From Enhygromyxa salina (GTDB taxonomy: Bacteria; Myxococcota_A; Polyangia; Nannocystales; Nannocystaceae): a stretch of DNA of 64,000 nt. The stretch spans positions 62,001 to 126,000 of the forward strand of contig NZ_PVNL01000120.1 of the NCBI RefSeq assembly GCF_002994635.1, in the 5' to 3' direction. This document shows, in pieces, positions 51,195-58,229 of this stretch; position 1 is the stretch's first letter, and every line of letters begins with the position of its first letter. The notes under the pieces are model-generated. The model was given only the letters and a program-made list of their open reading frames with translations. It was not told the DNA's origin and did no database searches. Position numbers and translations under genes: made by a program.

Positions 51195-52423
51195 GCGGGG
51201 ATCTCGAGTTGGCCGGTCACGGCGGCGGTGATGAGGGATTGGCGGTATTCTTTGAGCTTGGCGACACTCATGACTAGTTTCTCACTCATGGATCGCAGTT
51301 GGCTTGTTTTCGAGTCCAGCTGCTCGGCGATGCTTCGTTGTTCGTCGCGACTGGGCAATGGGATTTTATACGAGAGTATCTGGGTGGGGCTAATATGGGG
51401 GACGCTTACCCCGGTCGTTTCCGGTTCGATGTGAGCGCGAAACGGTGACCAGAGTAACGTGTATGTTAAATATCGTTTGCACAGTGCGCTCAGCGGTCGG
51501 ATCCGTGCCACGCGCTGTACAAGTAGGGCCGGGCAATCAGTCTCGTCGATCTCGGCCAAGCGCAGCCCACTGCCGATCCAAGGTCGATCGAGACCAAGGA
51601 CGAGGTCTCCGGGGCGCAGGCTGTAGATGTCTGACGAGAAGTCGAGATTTGGCAGGAAAACGACGTCTTTCCAGCGGGTTGCCCCTGGCGATATGTTTAT
51701 GCCGCGTAGCAGTCGGGTGCTATCAGGCTCGGCTTCCGAATAAATGTAGCTGTCACTCGAATATGCGAATCCATGCAGCAAATCTACCAGATACGACAAC
51801 TTGGTGGGGCTGTGTTTGATGTTCGACAGTCGATCGTGAATGAGCGCGGCGCGCTTCTCGGCGAGCAGCGCGATGAGTCGCTCCTTCTTCTCGATGAGCA
51901 CATCGATGGCAGCAGTCTTGCGGTCGAGGAAGTCCGCAATCGCCCGCTGCACCGCGAGCGGCGGAACAAAACACTCCAAATCAAGAAAGTCACTCGGGTA
52001 CAAGCGAAGGCGCGACGTCCACACGCCACGGGAGTTCCTGGTGATCTCGGTGATGTATCCCGCTGTGCGAAAAAAGTAGTTGAAAAACCGCGAGTGGATG
52101 TTTGCGCTCTTTGGTCGATAGACATGATACGACGGACTTACAATGCCGCTCACGTGTGTGACAGCTAGCGCTCCCATCCAAGCCCACATCGTGTTGATGA
52201 CCAGATCCCCAGAACGGCATCGTTTGTAGCCGTCCAGAGACTCAGCCATGAACATCGTGACGTCTTTCTCGGAGCGCGGTGTGACCCCCGTAATGTGCGA
52301 CACCGTGAGGAGCTCTTCGCTGCCGTCAATCGAACGCTCGTCGATGACGTGAAAAAGATTCCTGTTTCGTGTGATTTGCCAGTTGGACGGCGGCGTGCCG
52401 AGACAGGGGATTGGGTGCCTCAT
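51191..52423 (-). CDS. hsdS: Type I restriction-modification specificity subunit S
   Basis: HsdS recognises the DNA target for the methylase and nuclease. The 410-residue protein has two target-recognition domains separated by conserved helical repeats (PLAVQRAIADFLDRKTAAIDVLIEKKERLI and PSRDEQRSIAEQLDSKTSQLRSM shortened here). The start overlaps the hsdM stop at 52420-52423 (ATGA). The gene is visibly lower in GC than hsdM and hsdR. That suggests exchange of recognition domains by recombination or transfer. Confidence 0.93.
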   Translation of the reverse strand: MRHPIPCLGTPPSNWQITRNRNLFHVIDERSIDGSEELLTVSHITGVTPRSEKDVTMFMAESLDGYKRCRSGDLVINTMWAWMGALAVTHVSGIVSPSYHVYRPKSANIHSRFFNYFFRTAGYITEITRNSRGVWTSRLRLYPSDFLDLECFVPPLAVQRAIADFLDRKTAAIDVLIEKKERLIALLAEKRAALIHDRLSNIKHSPTKLSYLVDLLHGFAYSSDSYIYSEAEPDSTRLLRGINISPGATRWKDVVFLPNLDFSSDIYSLRPGDLVLGLDRPWIGSGLRLAEIDETDCPALLVQRVARIRPLSALCKRYLTYTLLWSPFRAHIEPETTGVSVPHISPTQILSYKIPLPSRDEQRSIAEQLDSKTSQLRSMSEKLVMSVAKLKEYRQSLITAAVTGQLEIPA

Positions 52424-54828
52424 GACAGCACTCCGTCGAGCATCCCGCGGATCTCATCCTCCAGCGCCAGGATCTCCGCCTCGATCACCCCAAGCGCCCG
52501 GGGCGGCACATACTCATAGAAGTGCCGTGTAAACGGGATCTCATACCCCACCTTCGTCTTGCCGTGATCCACCCAGGCATCCGGCACATGCGGCAGCACC
52601 TCACGGGCCATGTACGCCTCGATATCCTCGGTCAGCGGCACATTCTCATAGTCTCGCAAGTTCGTGTCCGCCTCGATCTCCCCCTTCTTATCCCGGCACA
52701 CCTGCGCCGCGTCGTTGTGCTCCGACAGCGCGCTCAGGATCGCCTTCATGACCGCAGGCGCGATCACCAGGCCGTTCGCCTTCGCCTGCGCCTTCACAGC
52801 CGCGACAAACGAGCGCCGATCCATGAACACCTGCGCGGCATCCAGCCCGCCCAAGACCGCCCGGATCTGCGCCTGCAATGCCTTGCCGCTGGCGATCTCC
52901 GCCCGGGCGGCGGCCTTGTCCTTCTTCTTCGAGCTGGCCAGGCCCTGCCACGCGCGCTCGTCCTCGAGTCGGGCGAGCCGCTCGGGGCTGGCCTGAAAGT
53001 CCAGCTGCAGCGGCCGCTCCACGGTGATCCGGCGAAAGCCAAAGTCCTCGTTGGCGAAGATCTTGACGTCCGGCCCGTCCTCGAACGCGCGAAACAAGCC
53101 GGTCAGCTGCTCGATGTGCTGGGGCCCGAGCTCTTTGCGCTTGTCGCCCAGCGACTTGCGCATCTTCTGAAAGTAGTTGACCCCGTTGATCAGCTGAACC
53201 TTGCCCCGCCGCGCGGCCGGCTTGCGGTTCGTGACCACCCAAATATATGTGTTGATGCCGGTATTGAAGAACATCTGATCCGGCAGCGCGACGATCGCCT
53301 CGAGCAGGTCGTGCTCGAGCAGGTGCCGGCGGATCTCGCTCTCGCCCGACTCGGCCGCGCCGGTGAACAACGGCGAGCCATTGAACACGATCGCCAGGCG
53401 CGAGCCGCCCTGCTCGGGTGGCTTCATCTTGCTGAGCATGTGCAGCAAGAACAGCAGCGAGCCGTCGTTCTTGCGCGGCAGGCCGGGGCCAAACCGGCCG
53501 CGCTCGCCCAGGCTCTCGTGCTCGGCCCGGACCGCGTCGGCGGCCTTGGTCCAGTCGACCCCAAACGGGGGGTTGGACAGCAGGTAGTCGACTTGCAGCT
53601 TGGCGTGGCCGTCCTCCGAGAAGCTGTTGCCCAGCTTGATGTGCTCGGCGTCGTCGCCCTTGATCAGCATGTCGGCCCGACAGATCGCGTACGACTCGGG
53701 GTTGAGCTCCTGGCCGTAGACACGCAGCTGCGCGTCGGGGTTGCGCTCGAGCAGGTGCTCCTCGGCCACGCTCAGCATCCCGCCGGTCCCACACGCGGGG
53801 TCGTACAGGGTGCGGATCACCTGCGGGGTGCCCAGCTGCTGCTCGTCCTCGACGTAGAGCAGCTCGACCATGAAGCGGATGACCTCGCGCGGGGTGAAGT
53901 GCTCGCCAGCGGTCTCGTTGGACTGCTCGGCGAACTTGCGGATCAGCTCCTCGAAGATCGAGCCCATGCCCGCGTTCGAGACCTGGTCGGGGTGCAGGTC
54001 CACACCCGCGAACTTCTGGGCGACCAGCAGCAACAGGTCGTTCTTGTCGAGGCGCTCGATCTGGTCGGTGAAGCGAAAGTGCTCCAGGATGTCGCGCACG
54101 TTGTTGGAGAAGCCGTTGATATAGGCGATGAAGTTGTCGGCGTGTGGGCCTGGAGCCGTGAGCCGCTCGAAGTCGAATTGCGAGACGTTGTAAAAGCCAA
54201 CGCCACCCGAGGCCCGCAGCAACATGCGATGGCGGGTGGTCTCGGGCTTGTCGGCGTACTGCTTGTCGGCCTTCCACACCGCTTCGCGGGTCGGCGCCAG
54301 GATCATGTCCAGGCGGCGCAGCACGGTGAAGGGCAAGATCACCTGGCCATACTCGTGGGCCTTGAAGTCGCCGCGCAGCAGATCCGCGACGCTCCAGATG
54401 AAGCCGGCGATCTCGGAGAAGCTCTTGAACTGGCGCGGCTGGGGGTCGGCGACCGGCGCGGGGGTAGGGCTCACGGTGGGCATCAGGGGCGGCTTGGCGA
54501 TCACGGGCTTGGCAGGCGCGAGCGGCTTGGGTTGCTTCGCTGCGCTCGCGGGGGTGGGCTCGGCTGCGGCCAGGATCCGGGCGAGGATCGGCGCTTTGGC
54601 TTGGCCGCTGTCGTCGAGCAGGTGAGCGCGGCAGATCTGTTTGAGCTCGTCGCGGCTGAGCTGGTCGAGCAGCTCGGCGAGCGAGAGCTTGCGGGCGCGG
54701 GCCAGCGCGTCGATCAGCTTGGCGCCGGCGCTGCGTGGCGAGATCTCGATCGCGAACTGCTCGACCAGCTTCGCGAGGCGGGGTTTGGCGAGGGTGCGCA
54801 GCGCAGAGCGCTTGGTCGGGCGCGGCAT
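52420..54828 (-). CDS. hsdM: Type I restriction-modification DNA methyltransferase subunit M, with N-terminal extension
   Basis: HsdM is the N6-adenine methyltransferase of the system. In its 802 residues the SAM motif DPACGTGGM (about 345) and catalytic NPPF (419-422, in SNPPFGVD) are intact. The N-terminal 115 residues are an extra part: a SAP-like helical module (LSRDELKQICRAHLLDDSG, KAPILARIL) and an Ala/Pro linker. The HsdM_N-like helical region follows (FKSFSEIAGFIWSVADLLRG). It begins the hsdM-S-R operon and is preceded by minisatellite arrays. Confidence 0.95.
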   Translation of the reverse strand: MPRPTKRSALRTLAKPRLAKLVEQFAIEISPRSAGAKLIDALARARKLSLAELLDQLSRDELKQICRAHLLDDSGQAKAPILARILAAAEPTPASAAKQPKPLAPAKPVIAKPPLMPTVSPTPAPVADPQPRQFKSFSEIAGFIWSVADLLRGDFKAHEYGQVILPFTVLRRLDMILAPTREAVWKADKQYADKPETTRHRMLLRASGGVGFYNVSQFDFERLTAPGPHADNFIAYINGFSNNVRDILEHFRFTDQIERLDKNDLLLLVAQKFAGVDLHPDQVSNAGMGSIFEELIRKFAEQSNETAGEHFTPREVIRFMVELLYVEDEQQLGTPQVIRTLYDPACGTGGMLSVAEEHLLERNPDAQLRVYGQELNPESYAICRADMLIKGDDAEHIKLGNSFSEDGHAKLQVDYLLSNPPFGVDWTKAADAVRAEHESLGERGRFGPGLPRKNDGSLLFLLHMLSKMKPPEQGGSRLAIVFNGSPLFTGAAESGESEIRRHLLEHDLLEAIVALPDQMFFNTGINTYIWVVTNRKPAARRGKVQLINGVNYFQKMRKSLGDKRKELGPQHIEQLTGLFRAFEDGPDVKIFANEDFGFRRITVERPLQLDFQASPERLARLEDERAWQGLASSKKKDKAAARAEIASGKALQAQIRAVLGGLDAAQVFMDRRSFVAAVKAQAKANGLVIAPAVMKAILSALSEHNDAAQVCRDKKGEIEADTNLRDYENVPLTEDIEAYMAREVLPHVPDAWVDHGKTKVGYEIPFTRHFYEYVPPRALGVIEAEILALEDEIRGMLDGVLS

Positions 54829-54969
54829 GAATCCGCAGGGTATCCGGCGCGGCCGCGCAGGTTGCAGTACATTTGCGCAGGCCAGCCTCGGCGCGGGTCG
54901 AGCTGAGCTTCCTGATCGGGTTCGCGCGCGGTGGGATCCGCCGGTCGATCCTCAGGCATAGGCCTCGAC

Positions 54970-55300
54970 GTAGTTCCCGCTGGGCCCGGGTCGGCGGGAA
55001 GTCCGCGAGGGTAGCTGCCGGCTACCCCTTGGGCTCCCCCAACATGGGCCGAGGTAGTTCTCGGAGGCCCCCGAGTCGGCGGGAAGTCCGCGAGGGTAGC
55101 TGCCGGCTACCCCTTGGGCTCCCCCAACATGGGCCGAGGTAGTTCTCGGAGGCCCCCGAGTCGGCGGGAAGTCCGCGAAGGTAGCCGTCGGCTGCCCCTT
55201 GGGCTCCGCAAACATGGACCGACGTAGCTCTCGGAGGTCCCGTGGTCGGCGGAAAGTCCGCGGACGTCGACGCTGTCCGTGCCAGAGGCGGCGCGATAAC
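54970..55300. repeat. 85-bp minisatellite array (array A)
   Basis: Units beginning GTCGGCGGGAAGTCCGCG start at 54990, 55075, 55160 and 55245, exactly 85 bp apart, and a diverged partial copy precedes them. Each unit carries GGTAGCTGCCGGCTACC (inverted GGTAGC/GCTACC) and the hairpin core CCGAG-N6-CTCGG. The first two full units are nearly identical; later ones diverge. The unit is not a multiple of 3. It lies just upstream of the hsdM start. Confidence 0.9.
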
Positions 55301-55315
55301 CGCGGGAGTAGCCCG

Positions 55316-55616
55316 CGGCAGTGGGGACCCCATCCGAGATCGACGTCGGAAGGCCCCGCGGCAGAAGGCACCCCATCCGGGATCAACCTCGGAAGACTCC
55401 ACGGCAGTGGGGACCCCATCCGAGATCGACCTCGGAAGACCCCGCGGCAGGGGCCACCCCGTCCGAGATCGACCTCGGAAGACCCCGCGGCAGCGGGGAC
55501 CCCATCCGAGATCAACGTCGGAAGACCCCACGGCAGCGGGGACCCCATCCGAGATCAACGTCGGAAGACCCCGCGGCAGTGGGCACCCCATCCGAGATCA
55601 ACCTAGCCAGACGCCC
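55316..55616. repeat. 43-bp minisatellite array, seven units (array B)
   Basis: Seven tandem units begin CGGCAG at 55316, 55359, 55402, 55445, 55488, 55531 and 55574. Each contains a GGGG-A-CCCC-like block and the hairpin core CCGAG-ATCGAC-CTCGG followed by AAGACCCC. The same core as in array A suggests common origin; 85 is close to twice 43. The array ends at 55616, about 45 bp before the next gene. Confidence 0.92.
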
Positions 55617-55662
55617 CGTTCGCTGCGGTCAGCTGCGAGCGAGGCCAAGCAAGACCGCCGGC

Positions 55663-56529
55663 TCACTCGCCTTCGGCCGGAGGCTCGGGATCCACCAGAT
55701 CCCCCACGACCGGCGGCTCAGCACCCTCGAGGTCGCCACCTGCGTCCAGCTCCGCCTCGGCGTCGGTCTTGGTCCGCGTGGTGTCGGTGGCCAGCATCGG
55801 CTGCAGGGCTGCGAGCACGGTCTCGCTCCACTCCTGGTCACGCTTGGGCAGCGTGGAGAGCAGCAGGCTCGCGTAGTTCTCTGCGGCCCAGCGGATCTTG
55901 GACCGCAGCGGGCGAAGGTCGACGGACACCGCGTTGTCGCGAGCCGTGCGCGCGGCGACCATGGCCTCATAGCGACCCTGGCATACCTGGGCGAGGGAGG
56001 CAGGCGCGGCGCCGACGAGCTCGACGAACTCTGCCTGGAGGCCACGAGTCTCGATGTAGCGCAGGCGGGCGGCCATCTGGGAGGCCTGCTGTGGGTAGGA
56101 GACGCGCAAGAAGTCGACGCCGTCGCCAAACAGCCGCGCGAGCAGCTCTTCCGCGACGCGGGTCAGCTTGCGATGCGCTTCGACCTCCGCGGTGGCGAGC
56201 TCCTCGTCGCTGAGCAGATCCAGGCCCTCGTGGCGGTACACGTGCCAAAACTCGAGCCGGGCACGCAGCGCGACCCAGATTCGATCCACGAGCACATCGA
56301 AGGAGCGCTCGAGCCCAGCGTCGGCCTTGCCGTCGAGCCGATCAGTCAGCGCATTCTCGGCTTCGTCGACCCAGTCCCCAAGCAGCTGCGCCGCTTCGTT
56401 GACGTGCTCGGGGACGCCCACGGGCATTGCGTCGACCAGGCTCTTGCCGACGGAGATGCTGCCGCTCAACGTGAGCACCGACAATGTGCGATAGCCGGAC
56501 AGATCGATTGATGAAGGATCTACTGCCAT
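55663..56529 (-). CDS. Hypothetical helical protein
   Basis: The 288-residue product has no domain I recognise. It is predicted largely helical (EHVNEAAQLLGDWVDEAENAL, KLTRVAEELLARLFGDGVDF, ARLRYIETRGLQAEFVELVG). Its last 40 residues are acidic and Pro-rich. Start uncertain: ATG at 56529 is used; ATGs at 56553 and 56589 are in frame. It has no signal peptide, so it is cytoplasmic. It is the only intact gene between the minisatellites and the decayed region. Confidence 0.6.
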   Translation of the reverse strand: MAVDPSSIDLSGYRTLSVLTLSGSISVGKSLVDAMPVGVPEHVNEAAQLLGDWVDEAENALTDRLDGKADAGLERSFDVLVDRIWVALRARLEFWHVYRHEGLDLLSDEELATAEVEAHRKLTRVAEELLARLFGDGVDFLRVSYPQQASQMAARLRYIETRGLQAEFVELVGAAPASLAQVCQGRYEAMVAARTARDNAVSVDLRPLRSKIRWAAENYASLLLSTLPKRDQEWSETVLAALQPMLATDTTRTKTDAEAELDAGGDLEGAEPPVVGDLVDPEPPAEGE

Positions 56530-56599
56530 GGAGGGCACACCATACGGACTCATGGTGAAGATGCCGCGACTTTTCTCATGTGGTGCCAACTAATTGTTT

Positions 56600-56950
56600 C
56601 AGCTCGGGCGAGGCTCCTCGCCCGCGTGCAGGCGCCAATCGTAGAGTGGTTCATCGTGCGCAGCGAACTCATCGATGAGCACATCCACATTCGAGGTGCG
56701 ATCGCCTGGTTCAAACGCGAGCGCAGGCATGTCACCCTCGCGCCCCTGCCGCAGGCTGCTCTCTGGCCGGTCGGTGCCTCGTGCCGAAGGTCTTGCCGTC
56801 GCGCTCGAGCAAGCTCCGCTCGGCGAGCTCGGCGAGCCGCTTGTGTGCGGTCCAGGGGCGCAGCTTCAGATGCGGGCGACGAAGCCAGAGCTCAACCGAT
56901 GCCGGGGTAGGGCTTCAGGTCGGCGAGCATGCGCGCGATGTAAGTCCTAT
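56600..56950 (-). pseudogene. Decayed coding remnants (helix-turn-helix-like segment)
   Basis: Reading the minus strand, several short pieces in different frames look coding: IARMLADLKPYPGIG then a stop; LKLRPWTAHKRLAELAERSL then LERDGKTFGTRHRPA, like a winged-helix segment; and a C-terminal piece FEPGDRTSNVDVLIDEFAAH ending ...EEPRPS. They are separated by frameshifts and stops. The original gene is unknown. Edges are approximate. Confidence 0.35.
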
Positions 56951-57324
56951 TCCTGCGTGCAACAACACTGGACCGCCTGGTTCACCTGCCAGTCAATTGC
57001 GTCGTCACACTCGTGTTCGAACGCGAGGCCGATCCGATCTGGGTCCTCGCACCACTCCAGGACTGAGTAGAGTCGGTAGGTAGATCCAGCACAGCCGTTG
57101 GCTACGCATGAACTCCCTTGTGCCTCGCAGGCCTCGGCGCAGGTCGAAATATTGCTTTGGGTCGCACATTCTCCGTAGGTAGGGGTGCAGAGGCCTTGCT
57201 TGCACTCGCCAACCCCCGGGAATTTCGGTCCGGCGGGTTGGCACATGCCATCGCAGTCGGGGTCCGCGGGTGGGGGGCCACACGCCACCAGTAGGCTCAA
57301 CACAAATAAGGTTTCACCTCGCAT
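56947..57324 (-). CDS. Cys-rich lipoprotein, tandem paralog 3
   Basis: The 125-residue lipoprotein (signal MRGETLFVLSLLVAC) belongs to a local family of three. The Cys framework is shared: DCDGMCQPAGP, GVGECK, CTPTYGEC, ISTCAEACEAQGSSCVANGC and a C-terminal CCC. About 15 cysteines suggest a disulfide-rich small fold. It lies last in a four-gene minus-strand operon headed by a metzincin. No function is known. Confidence 0.8.
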   Translation of the reverse strand: MRGETLFVLSLLVACGPPPADPDCDGMCQPAGPKFPGVGECKQGLCTPTYGECATQSNISTCAEACEAQGSSCVANGCAGSTYRLYSVLEWCEDPDRIGLAFEHECDDAIDWQVNQAVQCCCTQE

Positions 57325-57401
57325 CAGTATCCTCCTTCAAAGCCAACGGGATATGACCCAGCCGGTTGGGCTCGAGTTCGTGCGGGAGACGTGTTCATGC
57401 C

Positions 57402-57776
57402 TCACTCCTGCTCGCAGCAGCACTTGACTGCCTCGTTGACCTGCCAGTCGATCGGCTCGTCACATTCTCGCTCGATCTCCGGGCCGATCAGATCGGGATC
57501 TTCACACCATTCGAAGACCGTATAGATCTGATAGGTATACCCGCCGCAGCCGTTGGCCACGCACGAGCTCCCTTGCGCCTCGCAGGCCTCCGCACAGGTA
57601 GCGATGTCACCCTTCTCTGAGCAGTCCGCGTAGGTGGGGGTACAGACGCCCTCCTTACATTCCCCAACGCCGGGATAGTTGGGCCCGGCAGGTTGGCACA
57701 TGCCGTCGCAATCGGAGTCTGCGCGAGGGCCGCACGCGGCCAGGAAGGCCAACATGAACAGGGTTTGCTTCCGCAT
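57402..57776 (-). CDS. Cys-rich lipoprotein, tandem paralog 2
   Basis: The 124-residue lipoprotein (signal MRKQTLFMLAFLAAC) is the middle member of the tandem triplet. It has SDCDGMCQPAGP, GVGECKEGVC, DIATCAEACEAQGSSCVANGCGG and C-terminal AVKCCCEQE. It is about 70 bp from each neighbour. Differences among the copies fall in the loop after ...YTYQIY. This is consistent with duplication followed by divergence. Confidence 0.8.
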   Translation of the reverse strand: MRKQTLFMLAFLAACGPRADSDCDGMCQPAGPNYPGVGECKEGVCTPTYADCSEKGDIATCAEACEAQGSSCVANGCGGYTYQIYTVFEWCEDPDLIGPEIERECDEPIDWQVNEAVKCCCEQE

Positions 57777-57851
57777 CAGTGTGCTCCTCCGACGCCTACG
57801 GGATAGGACCCAGGCTGGTGTGATGAGCGGTGACTCGCAGGTAAAACCGGC

Positions 57852-58229
57852 CTACTCCTGCTCGCAGCAGCACTTGACCGCGCCGTTGAATTGCCACTCG
57901 ATTGCCTCGTCGCATTGGTGCTCAAATTTATGACCGGTCTGCCCAGAGTCCTCACAAAGCCCGATGTCGTAGTAGAGCTGATACGTGTACCCTCCACACC
58001 CGTTGGCGACACAGCTGGTCCCTTGCGCCTCGCACGCCTCGGCGCAGGTCGAGATGTCGGTCTGAATGGAGCAGTCCGCAAAGGTAGGGGAACAGATGCC
58101 CTCTTTGCATTCGCCAACCCCCGGGAACTCCGGTCCGGCGGGTTGACACATGCCTTCGCAGTCGGAGTCCGCGGGAGGGGGGGCACACGCGACCAGTAGG
58201 CTCAACACGAACAAGAACTTACCTCGCAT
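57852..58229 (-). CDS. Cys-rich lipoprotein, tandem paralog 1
   Basis: The 125-residue lipoprotein (signal MRGKFLFVLSLLVAC) is the first of three paralogs. It has the shared framework SDCEGMCQPAGP, GVGECKEGIC, DISTCAEACEAQGTSC, VANGCGGYTYQLY, and the C-terminal CCCEQE. Its ATG shares one base with the TGA of the metzincin gene (TGATG), so translation is coupled. This makes it the most likely direct partner of that enzyme. Confidence 0.82.
   Translation of the reverse strand: MRGKFLFVLSLLVACAPPPADSDCEGMCQPAGPEFPGVGECKEGICSPTFADCSIQTDISTCAEACEAQGTSCVANGCGGYTYQLYYDIGLCEDSGQTGHKFEHQCDEAIEWQFNGAVKCCCEQE

Noticed and set aside
55316..55616. CRISPR-like array
   Set aside because: Units are contiguous with no unique spacers; it is a plain minisatellite.
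54952..56213. Long frames crossing the minisatellite on both strands
   Set aside because: Unit lengths of 85 and 43 leave all frames open by chance; the translations are low-complexity repeats with no start or neighbours to support them.
56578..56910. Plus-strand frame over the decayed region
   Set aside because: Codon third positions fit the minus-strand remnants better, and the plus frame shows no domain.
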